Assembly (NCBI RefSeq): GCF_016902445.1 | Contig: NZ_JACSNX010000009.1 | Coordinates: 16,120 to 80,119, forward strand | Length of the DNA stretch: 64,000 bases | Direction: 5' to 3' | Source of the DNA: Oscillibacter valericigenes | GTDB taxonomy: Bacteria; Bacillota; Clostridia; Oscillospirales; Oscillospiraceae | Part shown: positions 42,853 through 51,785 of the stretch, piece by piece | Layout of the letters: every line of letters begins with the position of its first letter | Position numbering within the stretch: position 1 is the first letter of the stretch | Notes under the pieces: model-generated | The model's input: the letters and a program-made list of their open reading frames with translations, nothing else | The model's database searches: none | Told to the model about the DNA's origin: nothing | Translations under genes and position numbers: made by a program

Positions 42853-43381
42853 CTGGCGGCACCCCTCCCGTCAGATACCTACCCTGTGTAGTCCCTTGTA
42901 AACTGTACTTTACGTCGTAAAACGCTTTTCGCTTCCGGCCGATTTCGCTTCCCATTGCAGTGATCTCATCCTCCGTCAGGTTCAGCTCCTCGGCAATACT
43001 TGACAGCAGGCACCCCTCCTGAAGCATATGAACAAGCCTTCTTTCCTGGCGGGAAAGGCTGTCCAGAAATTGCTCCGCCATGATCCGGGCCTCCACCGCC
43101 GCGACCCCATCAAAGGAGGCATCCGCAAGAGTATCATAGAGGCAGAAATCATCCTCTCCGTCGCTGGTAAGCGGCTGATCCAGCGACAGGTGGGAATAGG
43201 CAGCGACATGTTGCTTGTTTTCCAGCAGGAGCTCTCGCTGGATCTGCTCTTGCAGATATGTTTCTAAATCTCCACAAGCCGGACAATATCTCTGCACGGC
43301 GGTATAAAACGCCTCCGCGGCACAGGCCCGGCGTTCCGAAAGCGGTGTACTCTTGGCCAGCTGACTTACCATCTGATCCAC
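42836..43381 (-). CDS. Sigma-70-like regulator whose 3' end is the integration site
   Basis: The present frame is 181 codons. The C-terminal half has a region-4-like HTH (LDSLSRQERRLVHMLQEGCL, then LSSIAEELNLTEDEITAMG), and the N-terminal half is helical like a degenerate region 2. The last 22 residues (SLQGTTQGRY onward) are encoded by the mobile element. Joining the host sequence at 42907 to that at 35289 across GT/AC gives DVKYLN and a TAA, so the original gene ended one stop further in the left flank. Its stop-side neighbour 43388-43786 lies 6 bp upstream in the same operon. Confidence 0.72.
   Translation of the reverse strand: MDQMVSQLAKSTPLSERRACAAEAFYTAVQRYCPACGDLETYLQEQIQRELLLENKQHVAAYSHLSLDQPLTSDGEDDFCLYDTLADASFDGVAAVEARIMAEQFLDSLSRQERRLVHMLQEGCLLSSIAEELNLTEDEITAMGSEIGRKRKAFYDVKYSLQGTTQGRYLTGGVPPVRFSM
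42886..42906. other. Right attachment junction of the element
   Basis: Element arm GTGTAGTCCCTTGTAAACTG followed by T, so GT (42905-42906) abuts host ACTTTACGTCG. It is inverted relative to the left arm with one mismatch in 20. Confidence 0.75.
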
Positions 43382-43387
43382 AAGGTG

Positions 43388-43786
43388 CTAGTAGAGAATG
43401 AGAAGCTGCTCCGGATCATACTGCGGCTGCGCAGAATTCTTATCCAGGCGTCGTCTTGGAATGATCCTTCCCAGGAAATAGCCGGTACGCTCGTCGCGGC
43501 TCAGACGAAAAGAGAGGGGGAAGCGCAGGCCGGTAGAGGCAATTTGAGCAGAGAGGGCTTGCGCCGACATAATCCCGCAGTGTGGCCGGCCAATCCCGGT
43601 TCCATGGCCGTCGGCAATGGCCAAAATCTTGAGCTTTGAATCAAACCCGACCCGGATATACGGGGGAAGCACATTACACAGCGGCTTCCCCAGACGAAGC
43701 TTGCCGTCCGTGCTGATCGAGGCACGGAGCGCCCTGCGATTATCCTCCTTCTCAAACCATTTAAAATTGTATTTTGTATGTACCAT
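43388..43786 (-). CDS. Hypothetical protein paired with the sigma-like gene
   Basis: The 132-residue protein begins MVHTKYNFKWFEKEDNRRAL and has alternating beta-type segments (DGKLRLGKPL, YIRVGFDSKLKILAIADG) and an arginine-rich C-terminus. I do not recognise the family. GAGAGGTC precedes the ATG. It is upstream of and 6 bp from the sigma-like gene, so the two are probably co-expressed, perhaps as regulator and partner. Confidence 0.55.
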   Translation of the reverse strand: MVHTKYNFKWFEKEDNRRALRASISTDGKLRLGKPLCNVLPPYIRVGFDSKLKILAIADGHGTGIGRPHCGIMSAQALSAQIASTGLRFPLSFRLSRDERTGYFLGRIIPRRRLDKNSAQPQYDPEQLLILY

Positions 43787-43879
43787 ATGAAAGACCTCTC
43801 TTCATATAAAATGAGGTCTTATTTTATACGATTCTGTTGAAAAAAGAAAGCTGTTTGGACAGCGAGGCGCAGGGACGAT

Positions 43880-43909
43880 CCCCTTTTGAGCTGTTTTGCT
43901 CAAAAGGGG
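43880..43909. other. Perfect 12-bp hairpin in the intergenic region
   Basis: CCCCTTTTGAGC and its complement with loop TGTTTT, between the start of 43388-43786 and decayed plus-strand sequence. There is no T-run on either side. From 43800 to 44222 I see no intact gene. Confidence 0.6.
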
Positions 43910-44222
43910 GGCTGAGAGGATGGCCCCTGATAAACGAAGTGGTTTCTTAGATTTTATCAAAATAATTAAATGGCACTTGTCCTTCTGCAGTCAAGAAATG
44001 TGGTTTTCAGCAAGTAGCTGTGATCCTGGTAAGTTGACAGCCGCACCGCCGGCCTATCGGGAATTTCCACACTACCTGAAGACCCTGGCACAAATCGTTT
44101 GCAGAGCCATTGGAGACAGCTGCCCGCTGTGTTTCGTGAGGAAATCCCGCGGACATGGAATGGACTGGATGCCCTCTATATGGTATGGTGACATCAATGG
44201 CAGAAAATGGAGGCGGGACTGG

Positions 44223-44520
44223 ATGGCAGATGGGCAGGCAAAACGAATCAGGGAACTGACGCTTATGCTGATGTACCTGACCTCTTGGGAGGAGCATGAC
44301 ACGCCGGGACTCAGGGCGGTATAAAAGAAAGAACTGGGGCAGTACCCCTTGTCCGCCGGTGCTGGAAAGGATGCGATTTCCAAATCCTGAATGAACTGGC
44401 AGAGGATGGGCCGATTTGTGACAGCGGATGCACCCGGCCCGCTCAAATCACCCCCGCAGGTGAGGCTGAGGCGCAGAGGTTGTTGGAGCAATATGGAATC
44501 AGATTGGAAGAAGGAGGGGG
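44223..44520 (+). pseudogene. DUF6429-like gene, frameshifted
   Basis: From ATG 44223 (GGAGG 9 bases upstream) the frame reads IRELTLMLMYLTSWEE, the N-terminal signature I associate with DUF6429, and stops at 44324. The rest of the family pattern continues in another frame (RCWKGCDFQILNELAEDGPI ... AEAQRLLEQYGI, about 44358-44505). A shift near 44310 therefore splits it. The second part runs without a stop into the RhuM-like frame. Confidence 0.55.
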
Positions 44521-44537
44521 TGACAGTGCCAGACCAC

Positions 44538-45568
44538 ATGTACCAAAGCATCCGATCCGCTCCAGCGCGGCGGAATACCTGGCCTTCGCCGCCACCACCG
44601 GCAATGGCGCGGAAAGCATGGAGATGCGCTACGAGGACGAAAATATCTGGTTGACGCAGAAGATGATGGCAGCTCTTTGTGATGTCTCTGTAGCGGCCGT
44701 CAATCAGCTTCTGAAAACCATTTTTGAAGATGGGGAACTGAACAAGGAGGCAGTTATTAAGTATTTCTTAGTAACTGCCTCAGCTGGGAAACAGTACAAC
44801 ACGAACCACTCTAATCTGCAGGCCATCATCGCTGTGGGCTTCAAAGTCAACAACGACTGGGCGGTTCAGTTCCGCAAGTGGGCCAACGGTATCGTCAAGG
44901 ACGATACGATCCAGGGCTGGGCTATAGACAGTGACTGCCTGAAAAACGGCGGCAGCGTACTCACCAAAGAATACTTCGACCACCTGCTGGAACAGATCCG
45001 GGAATTCGGATGTCTGAGCGCAGGTTCTACCAGAAGATCACAGATATCTATGCCACCGCGTTGGATTACGACAAGTCAGCCAAGACAACGCGCCTGTTCT
45101 TCGCGGAGGTGCAGAACAAGCTCCACTGGGCCATCCACCGCCACACAGCGGCGGAACTGATCATGGAACGGGCCAACGCGGAAAAGCCCCACATGGGGCT
45201 GACCTCCTGGGAGCGGTATCCGGATGAGAAGATCCAGAAGTACGGTGTATCTATTGCCAAGAACGACCTCTCCAAAGAGGAACTGCAGGCGCCGGAGCGT
45301 ATCGTCACCATGTATTTGGACTATGCGGAATATCAGGCCAGCCGCCACATCCCTATGGCCATGCAGGACTGGCCTCAAAGATTGAACCGCTTTCTGGAAT
45401 CCAATGAGCACGAGATCCTCCACGACACTGGCCGGATGGCCCATGAGATCGCCAAAGTGTTTGTGGAGAGTGAGTTCGAAAAATACGGGATCGTGCAGGA
45501 TCAGTTGTTTGAAAGTGACTTTTATCGTTTCCTTGCTTTAGAGGAGGAAAGGCGTGCCCGGTCTTTCC
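44538..45568 (+). pseudogene. RhuM-family gene, frameshifted
   Basis: The first part (IRSSAAEYLAFAATTGNG, YEDENIWLTQKMMAALCDVS, FKVNNDWAVQFRKWANGIV) and the second part (MSERRFYQKITDIYATALDY, HRHTAAELIMERANAEKPHM, ESEFEKYGIVQDQLFESDF) are consecutive pieces of one RhuM-like protein. They lie in different frames that meet at about 45005-45010, consistent with a one-base loss. The C-terminal frame also lacks its normal stop and runs into a terminator. RhuM proteins are common in genomic islands; their role is unclear. Confidence 0.75.
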
Positions 45569-45605
45569 AAAAGCGGCGGACATCCACAGGATGTCCGCCG
45601 CTTTT
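45569..45605. terminator. Bidirectional terminator at the right edge of the accessory region
   Basis: A perfect 17-bp stem (AAAAGCGGCGGACATCC and complement, loop ACA) with short T-runs on both strands, between the RhuM remnant and the convergent M20 gene. Confidence 0.88.
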
Positions 45606-45690
45606 GCGTTTTGCATCTGCAAGTCTCAAAAGCCCGGGGCAGAGGGCACACATTCCCGGAAGACTGCCTGCGGCCGCCGGGGAGCGGGGC

Positions 45691-46860
45691 TCACGCGCCC
45701 TGCAGCCGGCCCCGCACCAGGCGGCAGAGATACTCCACGCCGTACTTCAGCGCCGCCTCGTCCATCAGATAGCGGCTGTTGTGGTGGGGGACCGTACAGC
45801 CGGTGGCCTCGTTCCGGGCGCCCAGCTCCACAAAGAAGCCCGGACAGTTCTCCTGCAGGGCGGAGAAGTCCTCTCCCGGCATCAGGGGCTCGATCTCCAG
45901 GGCCGCCTCCCTGCCGAAGGTGTCCTGGACCAGCTGACGGCCGAATTGGGTCAGATCCGGGTCGTTGATGACCGAGGCGTAGCCCAGGGAGAACCGGAAG
46001 GTGTAAGAGGCGCCGGCGGCGTCGCAGACGCCCCTGACGATCTGCTCCAGCGTCTGGGGCAGTGTCCGGCGGGTCTCCCGGTCAAAGGTGCGGGTGGAGC
46101 CGGTGATGGTGACCTCGCCGGGGATGATGTTGTAGGCCTGCCCGCCCTGGACCATGCAGACGGACACCACGGCGGGCTCCACCGCCCGGACCCGGCGGGC
46201 CACCACGGTCTGCAGGGCCGTGATGATCTGGGCCGCCGTCACGATGGGGTCCACGCAGGTCTCCGGAAAGGCAGAGTGTCCGCCCTTGCCGATGACCTGG
46301 ATATCGAACCGGTCCGTGGCGCTGGTGAGGGCGCCCGACCGGATGCCGAAGGTGCCGGTGGGGAAGCTGGAGCTCAGGTGCATGCCGTAGACCTCGGAGA
46401 CGCCCTCCATCACGCCGGCCCGCAGCATCTCCGCGGCGCCGCCGGGAGGCAGCTCCTCCGCATGCTGAAAAAGGAAGCGCACTTCGCCGTGGAGCTGTTC
46501 CCGCTGTCCGGCCAGGATCTGTGCCGCCGCCAGCTGCATGGCGGCGTGGCCGTCATGGCCGCAGGCGTGCATGACGCCCGGCGTCTTGGAGGCGAAGGGC
46601 AGTCCTGTCTCCTCGGTGATGGGCAGGGCGTCGATATCCGCCCGCAGGGCGATGGCGGGGCCGGGGTAGGCGCCCCGCAGCACTGCCACCACGCCGGTCT
46701 TGGTGGGGCGCTGGAGCTCCAGGCCGGGAATGGCCCGCAGATGCTCCAGCAGGAAATCCGTGGTGCGGAACTCCTGGAAAGACAGCTCCGGCGCCGCGTG
46801 CAGCTCCCGCCGCCAGGCGATGAACTGGGGCTCCAGAGCCAGGACCTCTTGTGAAAACAT
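45691..46860 (-). CDS. M20-family amidohydrolase
   Basis: The product (389 residues from ATG 46860, AAGGAGG upstream) is a two-domain metallopeptidase-like enzyme. The metal ligands are visible in HACGHDGHAAM, the catalytic Glu in QHAEELPPGG, and later ligands in MPGEDFSALQENCPG and PHHNSRYLM. Closest known types are hippurate/N-acyl-amino-acid hydrolases. It lies downstream of a second M20 gene with a 14-bp gap, so the two form an operon of paired amidohydrolases. Confidence 0.88.
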   Translation of the reverse strand: MFSQEVLALEPQFIAWRRELHAAPELSFQEFRTTDFLLEHLRAIPGLELQRPTKTGVVAVLRGAYPGPAIALRADIDALPITEETGLPFASKTPGVMHACGHDGHAAMQLAAAQILAGQREQLHGEVRFLFQHAEELPPGGAAEMLRAGVMEGVSEVYGMHLSSSFPTGTFGIRSGALTSATDRFDIQVIGKGGHSAFPETCVDPIVTAAQIITALQTVVARRVRAVEPAVVSVCMVQGGQAYNIIPGEVTITGSTRTFDRETRRTLPQTLEQIVRGVCDAAGASYTFRFSLGYASVINDPDLTQFGRQLVQDTFGREAALEIEPLMPGEDFSALQENCPGFFVELGARNEATGCTVPHHNSRYLMDEAALKYGVEYLCRLVRGRLQGA

Positions 46861-46874
46861 ACGCATCCTCCTTG

Positions 46875-48200
46875 TCAAAAGCTGCTGCGGTCCACGGTCC
46901 CGGCGCAGAAGCGGTCCCAGAACTGCAGATACGTCTCCCGGGTGAATTTCGGCCGGAAGGACTCCCGGATGGCCCGGGCCTTGGCGGCGCCGTCCCAAAG
47001 CAGGTCGATGACCGTCATGGCCATGGCCCTGGCAGGCATCACATAGGCCATCTCCGGATCGCAGATGGTGAAGTCCTTGCTGTGGGCATCTCCGTCGTAG
47101 CCGCCGGTGGAGATGTGGATGAAGGGCATGAGGGAGCTGACATCGCCGGCGTCCGTGGCGCCCATCAGCTCCTGGCCGTAGATGTTGGTGCCGGCGCCCA
47201 GCAGGGTCTCGGCATTGGCGGCGAACAGGGCGGACAGGTCCGGGTCTTGGATCAGGGGGAGATAGCCGGGCATCTCCTGGATGTCCACCTGGGCCCCGAT
47301 GGCATAGGCGCAGCCCCGCAGGGACCGGTTCACCTTTTCGGAGGCGTCCAGGATGGCCTCCAGATTGGTGCCCCGGACATAGGTCTCCATCCGCACGTCC
47401 GCCGGGACGATGTTCACCAGATCCCCGCCCTTGGTGATGATGGGGTGGACCCGGATGCGGTCCTTCTCCCGGAAGGTCTCCCGCTGGGAGTTGATGGCCA
47501 GCAGGGAGAGGGCGGCGGCGTTCAGGGCGTTGATGCCGTCAAAGGGCCGGGCGCCCGCGTGGGCCTCCCGCCCGGTGAAGCGGATCAGCTTGCCCAGAAA
47601 GCCGGAGCTGTCGCAGCCGATGAGGAAGCGGCGGTCCCGGACGCCGGCATGGGAGTGGATCATCATGCCCATGTCGATGTCGTCCAGGATGCCCTGCCGC
47701 AGGAGCTCCTGCTTGCCGCCGAAGAAGCGAATCTGCCCCTCCTGCTGCAGCCGCTCCCGGTACTCCAGCTCCACGTATTCCTCCGCCGGCACGGCCACGA
47801 AGGCCACGTCCCCGTCCAGCTGGTCCGCCAGGGGTGCCAGGCCCATGGCGGCGCCCAGCATGGCGGCGATCTGGGCGTTGTGGCCGCAGGAGTGGGCGGC
47901 GCCGGTCTCCCGGTCCGCCTGGGGGTGCAGGGGGCAGACCACCGCGTCCAGCTCTCCCATCACCATGACCCGGGGGCCGGGCGCCCGGCCCTTCAGATCG
48001 CCCCGGACGCCGGTGATGGCCAGATGGTCCCGGAACGGGATCCGGAGCTGCGCAAAGGTGCTGCGCACCAGCTCCGCCGTCCGCCGCTCCTTGAAGCCCA
48101 GCTCCGGGTGGGAGAAGATCTCCTGGCCGATCCGGATGATGGCGTCCTGATGTTCATCGATGGCCTGGAGACACTGCGCTTTCAGCGCCTCTTTCGTCAT
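46875..48200 (-). CDS. M20-family amidohydrolase (AbgB-like)
   Basis: The 441-residue protein has the metal-binding SCGHNAQIAAMLGAA, VPAEEYVELEY with the catalytic Glu, FTGREAHAGARPFDGINALN in the dimerisation domain and TDAGDVSSLMPFIH near the end. The arrangement resembles aminobenzoyl-glutamate hydrolase subunits and other amide-cleaving M20D enzymes. AAGGAGG precedes the ATG. It is transcribed divergently from ade, with a shared AT-rich promoter region (TTTTATATAAAAT at 48264-48276). Confidence 0.85.
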   Translation of the reverse strand: MTKEALKAQCLQAIDEHQDAIIRIGQEIFSHPELGFKERRTAELVRSTFAQLRIPFRDHLAITGVRGDLKGRAPGPRVMVMGELDAVVCPLHPQADRETGAAHSCGHNAQIAAMLGAAMGLAPLADQLDGDVAFVAVPAEEYVELEYRERLQQEGQIRFFGGKQELLRQGILDDIDMGMMIHSHAGVRDRRFLIGCDSSGFLGKLIRFTGREAHAGARPFDGINALNAAALSLLAINSQRETFREKDRIRVHPIITKGGDLVNIVPADVRMETYVRGTNLEAILDASEKVNRSLRGCAYAIGAQVDIQEMPGYLPLIQDPDLSALFAANAETLLGAGTNIYGQELMGATDAGDVSSLMPFIHISTGGYDGDAHSKDFTICDPEMAYVMPARAMAMTVIDLLWDGAAKARAIRESFRPKFTRETYLQFWDRFCAGTVDRSSF

Positions 48201-48297
48201 ATGAAGACCTCCTTGAGATCGATTTTACCAATTGCCGCAGAAATCCACGGCTGCCTCTCCATATTTTATATAAAATGCGAAAATTTGCAAGGGTTTG

Positions 48298-48326
48298 TTG
48301 ACAGACGGGGAAACATGGGATATGAT
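48298..48326 (+). promoter_or_regulatory. Promoter of the ade-ABC transporter operon
   Basis: TTGACA, a 17-base spacer and TATGAT. The leader contains a GGCGGC...GCCGCC hairpin (48355-48374) but no T-run. I found no purine riboswitch. Confidence 0.8.
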
Positions 48327-48401
48327 AAACCAGTTCAAAAGGTAGTATCATTAAGGCGGCGGCCTTGTGCCGCCTGGAGTTGAGGAGAGAAAGAACTGCC
48401 C

Positions 48402-50150
48402 ATGCGCACACGGGTGATCGGCGCTGTCCAGGGGCGCAGTCCCTTTTCCCTGGTGATCCGCAACGTGCGGATCGTGAATGTGTATAATGATACGGTGACA
48501 GAGGGCTCCATCGGCATTGTGGATGACCGCATCGCCTATGCGGGCCCCATGGACTTTGCCTGTCAGGCGGAAGAAGAGCTGGACGGCGGCGGCTGCTATG
48601 CGCTCCCGGGGTTCGTGGACGCCCACATGCACCTGGAGAGCAGCATGCTGACGCCAGCACATTTTGCGGAGGTGGTCCTGGCCTGCGGCACCACCACGGT
48701 GGCGGCGGACCCCCATGAGATGGGCAATGTCCTGGGCCTGGAAGGGGTCCGGGCCCTGAGAGAGGCCGCCGGCGGCCTGCCCCTGCGGGTGCTGATGATG
48801 GCGCCCTCCACCATCCCCTCCGCGCCGGGCTTTGAGGACTCCGGCTATGACGTGGGGCCGGAGGAGGCCGCCCGCCTGCTGGATCTGCCGGGCATCTCCG
48901 GCCTGGGCGAGGTGATGGACTTCCACGCCGTGGCCGCCGGGGAGACGCGCATCCTCTCCGTGGTGGAGGAGGCGCTGAAGCGGGGATGCCTCGTGGACGG
49001 GCACGCCTCTCTGCTGACCGGGCGGGACCTGCAGGCCTTCCGGGCCGCCGGGATCGACAGCGACCACACCCTGCGGACGGCGGACAAGCTGCGGGAGGAG
49101 CTGGCTCTGGGCTTCAACGTGCAGATCCAGTCCGGCAACCTGAGCCGGGAGATGGCAGAGGCCATGAACAGCGCGCCGGTGCAGGATCAGATCTGCCTGG
49201 TGACCGACGACGTTCCCCTCCCGAAACTGATGGAGCGGGGACATTTGAACCGCGTGGTGGCGGAGGCCGTGGCCCTGGGGCTGGATCCGGTGCGGGCCGT
49301 CCGGTTCGCCACCATCAATCCCGCCCGGCGGCTGCGGCTCTATGACGTGGGCGCCATTGCGCCGGGCATGGCCGCGGACATCCAGCTGGTGCGGGACCTG
49401 CGGGAGCCCAGGCCGGAGGCCGTGTTCTGCGCCGGCCGTCCGGTGTGCCGGGGCGGGCGGCTGCTGGAGCCGCTGCCCCGGCCGGACCTGTCCGCCGTGC
49501 TGCGGGGCACCGTCCGGTGCGCGCCGGTGGCGGAGAGCGATCTGGTGATCCCGGCCCCGGCGGGGGAGACTGCCCTGGTGAACGTGATCCGGGAGGACGG
49601 CGTGTCCGCCCGGACGACCCGGGCCCAGAGAGAGCTGCCGGTCACTGCGGACGCGGACGGACATCCGGCGCTGGACACCGGCGGCTATCTGAAGATGGCA
49701 GTGTTCAACCGATATGGGAAGCGTCAGCACGGCCTGGCGCTGATCGAGGGGATGGGGCCGGTCTCCGGCGCCGTGGCCCTGACGTATGGCCATGACGCCC
49801 ACAACCTCACGGTGTTCGGCGGGAACGACGCCGACATGGCCCTGGCAGCCAACGGCGTCATTGAGATGCAGGGCGGCATCTGTGCCGCTTCCGGCGGCCG
49901 CCTGCTGACTCAGGTGCCGCTGCCGCTGGCGGGCCTGCTGTCCCCGGAGCGGCCGGAGACGCTGCTGGCCCAGCTGCGGGCGTTTCTGTCCGACTGTGCG
50001 CGCATGGGCTTTCACCATAAGGACCTGATGTCCTTTTTTACCATCATGCCCCTGGCGGTCTCCCCGGAGATCAAGTGCACGGACCGGGGGCTGGTGGATG
50101 TGGCGCACAAGCGGTTCCTGCCGCTGATCGAAGAAAGGAGGGGGTCCTGA
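48402..50150 (+). CDS. ade: Adenine deaminase
   Basis: The 582-residue amidohydrolase-superfamily enzyme converts adenine to hypoxanthine and ammonia. It shows the metal-binding VDAHMHLESSML, the following GTTTVAADPHEMGNVLG, LGEVMDFHAV, VDGHASLLTG and VTDDVPL, and the C-terminal FNRYGKRQHGLALIEGMG and FGGNDADMALAAN typical of Ade/AdeC. Length is normal. It overlaps the first permease gene by one base (TGATG), so enzyme and importer are coupled. Confidence 0.95.
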   Translation: MRTRVIGAVQGRSPFSLVIRNVRIVNVYNDTVTEGSIGIVDDRIAYAGPMDFACQAEEELDGGGCYALPGFVDAHMHLESSMLTPAHFAEVVLACGTTTVAADPHEMGNVLGLEGVRALREAAGGLPLRVLMMAPSTIPSAPGFEDSGYDVGPEEAARLLDLPGISGLGEVMDFHAVAAGETRILSVVEEALKRGCLVDGHASLLTGRDLQAFRAAGIDSDHTLRTADKLREELALGFNVQIQSGNLSREMAEAMNSAPVQDQICLVTDDVPLPKLMERGHLNRVVAEAVALGLDPVRAVRFATINPARRLRLYDVGAIAPGMAADIQLVRDLREPRPEAVFCAGRPVCRGGRLLEPLPRPDLSAVLRGTVRCAPVAESDLVIPAPAGETALVNVIREDGVSARTTRAQRELPVTADADGHPALDTGGYLKMAVFNRYGKRQHGLALIEGMGPVSGAVALTYGHDAHNLTVFGGNDADMALAANGVIEMQGGICAASGGRLLTQVPLPLAGLLSPERPETLLAQLRAFLSDCARMGFHHKDLMSFFTIMPLAVSPEIKCTDRGLVDVAHKRFLPLIEERRGS

Positions 50151-50986
50151 TGGAGCGGAGAAAGCAAGCAATTCTGCTGGCACTGCCGGCATCACTGGCG
50201 CTGCTGTTTTTCTTCATTCTCCCCATGGTCTATATCCTGATCCGGACTCTGACGGAGAATGGAACGGCGGATTTCACGGAATTTTTCACAGATCCCTTTT
50301 ACCTGGACATCCTCTGGACGACGATACGGGTCTCCCTGGTCTCCACGGCGGTGTCGCTGCTGCTGGGGTATCCCACGGCCTATTACATGGCCAGGACCAC
50401 CTCCCGGCTGAAGCAGGCTATGGTGATCGTGATCCTCTTCCCGTTCCTGGTGAGCGCGGTGGTCCGGTCCTACGGGTGGATGGTGATCCTGGGCACCAAC
50501 GGCCTCTTGAACCAGCTGCTGCTGGGGCTGGGTCTGATCTCCGAGCCGCTGAAGCTCCTCAACACGGAGGCGGCGGTGATCATCGGCATGATCCATCTGC
50601 TGATCCCCTATATGATCCTCTCCCTGGTGGGCGTGCTGCAGAGCATCGACCCCAATGTGGAGTACGCGGCCTACAGCCTGGGGGCCTCCCCCATGACCAC
50701 CTTCCGGAAGGTGGTCTTCCCCCTCAGCACGCCGGGCATCATCTCCGGCTGCGTGCTGGTGTTCACCATGAGCATGACGTCCTATGTGACGCCGAAGCTG
50801 CTGGGCGGCTCCAAATTCCGCATGATGGCCACCATGGTGGTGCAGGAGATCAATGTGAACTTCGACTGGGGCGCGGCCTCCGCCATCAGCTACATTCTGC
50901 TGGCGGTGATCCTGGCGGTCCAGGTGGTCGTGGTCCTGGTCACAGGCAGATATATGAAACGGATGGGAGGCGGGAAAAATGCGTGA
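50150..50986 (+). CDS. ABC transporter permease, polyamine/opine/phosphonate type
   Basis: The product (278 residues) has six membrane segments and the inner-membrane-component loop EYAAYSLGASPMTTFRKVVF followed by PLSTPGIISGC. It resembles PotB. It pairs with the next permease. GGAGGGGG precedes the ATG inside the ade end. Coupling to adenine deaminase suggests a substrate related to purines or other nitrogen compounds, but polyamines remain possible. Confidence 0.9.
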   Translation: MERRKQAILLALPASLALLFFFILPMVYILIRTLTENGTADFTEFFTDPFYLDILWTTIRVSLVSTAVSLLLGYPTAYYMARTTSRLKQAMVIVILFPFLVSAVVRSYGWMVILGTNGLLNQLLLGLGLISEPLKLLNTEAAVIIGMIHLLIPYMILSLVGVLQSIDPNVEYAAYSLGASPMTTFRKVVFPLSTPGIISGCVLVFTMSMTSYVTPKLLGGSKFRMMATMVVQEINVNFDWGAASAISYILLAVILAVQVVVVLVTGRYMKRMGGGKNA

Positions 50987-51773
50987 GCGCCGTGTCAACT
51001 GGCTCTGTACACTGGTGGCCATTCTGGTGATGATCTTCCTGGTGGCGCCGCTGGTGGTCATCGTGATCGCCTCCTTCACGCCCACGGCGCTGGTGACGTT
51101 CCCGCCCCAGGGCTTCTCCCTGAAGTGGTACGCCAACATCTTCACGTCCTCCACCCATTTCATGGACGGCCTGGTGAAAAGCCTGGAGATCGGCCTGCTG
51201 GCCACGGCGCTGGACGTGCTGCTGGGCGTGACGGCGGCCCTGGCCATCTGCCGCTACGACTTCAAGGGGAAGAACGTGCTGCTGAACTACTTCACCTCTC
51301 CCATGTATGTGCCCAGCGTGGCCTTCGCCTTCGTGCTGCTGCAGGTCTACAGCCAGATCGGCGGTGTGCCCGGCATGGCCCGGGTATTCATCGGCCATTT
51401 CATCATCATCCTGCCCTACATCGTCCGCAACACGGTCTCCGTGCTGCACGTGTTCAACTGGACGCTGGAGGATGCGGCCACCTCCCTGGGGGCAAACCCG
51501 GTGCAGGTGTTCTTCAAGATCACGATCCCGCTGGCAAAGCCGGGGATCCTGGCGGGGGCGCTGCTGGCTTTCCTCTACTCCTTCGACGAGGTGGCCCTCA
51601 GCAGCCTGCTGTCCACGCCCCGGTTCATCACCCTGCCCATCCGGATCATGAACTACATGGAGCTGACGTTTGATCCCACGCTGGCCGCGATCTCGACGCT
51701 GCTGATGCTGGCCTCCCTGATCCTCATCGTGCTGATGGAGCGGCTGGTGGGCCTGGACATGTTTATGAAGTGA
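50979..51773 (+). CDS. ABC transporter permease, polyamine/opine/phosphonate type
   Basis: The 264-residue PotC-like permease has six membrane segments and the loop LEDAATSLGANPVQVFFKIT followed by IPLAKPGILAGAL. It overlaps the first permease gene by 8 bp. With that protein it should form a heterodimeric channel. The conserved SFDEVALSSLLSTP near residue 205 is typical of the group. Confidence 0.9.
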   Translation: MRERRVNWLCTLVAILVMIFLVAPLVVIVIASFTPTALVTFPPQGFSLKWYANIFTSSTHFMDGLVKSLEIGLLATALDVLLGVTAALAICRYDFKGKNVLLNYFTSPMYVPSVAFAFVLLQVYSQIGGVPGMARVFIGHFIIILPYIVRNTVSVLHVFNWTLEDAATSLGANPVQVFFKITIPLAKPGILAGALLAFLYSFDEVALSSLLSTPRFITLPIRIMNYMELTFDPTLAAISTLLMLASLILIVLMERLVGLDMFMK

Positions 51774-51785
51774 GGGGGACGCCAA

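Larger units (their letters stand above)
35290..42906. mobile_element. Mobilizable integrative element with large serine recombinase and MobV relaxase
   Basis: The element is about 7.6 kb with both ends visible. Left end GT plus CAGTTTACAAGGAACTACAC (35290-35311) and right end GTGTAGTCCCTTGTAAACTG plus T (42886-42906) are inverted repeats with one mismatch, the arrangement expected of the P' and P arms of a serine-recombinase attP after integration. Contents: a Mef-like efflux gene, an XRE regulator, small accessory genes, a RepA-like fragment, a MobV relaxase and the recombinase next to the right end. There is no conjugation machinery, so transfer would need a helper. Composition differs from the host. 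Confidence 0.85.

Noticed and set aside
43896..44324. A 142-codon plus-strand gene
   Set aside because: Only its last third resembles a known family (DUF6429). The upstream part has no motif, a poor start context and probably is decayed sequence.
34556..45600. tRNA-Thr as the attachment site of the mobile element
   Set aside because: The element ends are far from the tRNA and have their own inverted arms. No repeat of the tRNA 3' end was found within the window.
45010..46854. A 614-codon protein beginning with a RhuM C-terminus
   Set aside because: After residue 190 it is antisense to the M20 gene and passes through a terminator. The length results from a lost stop, not a fusion protein.
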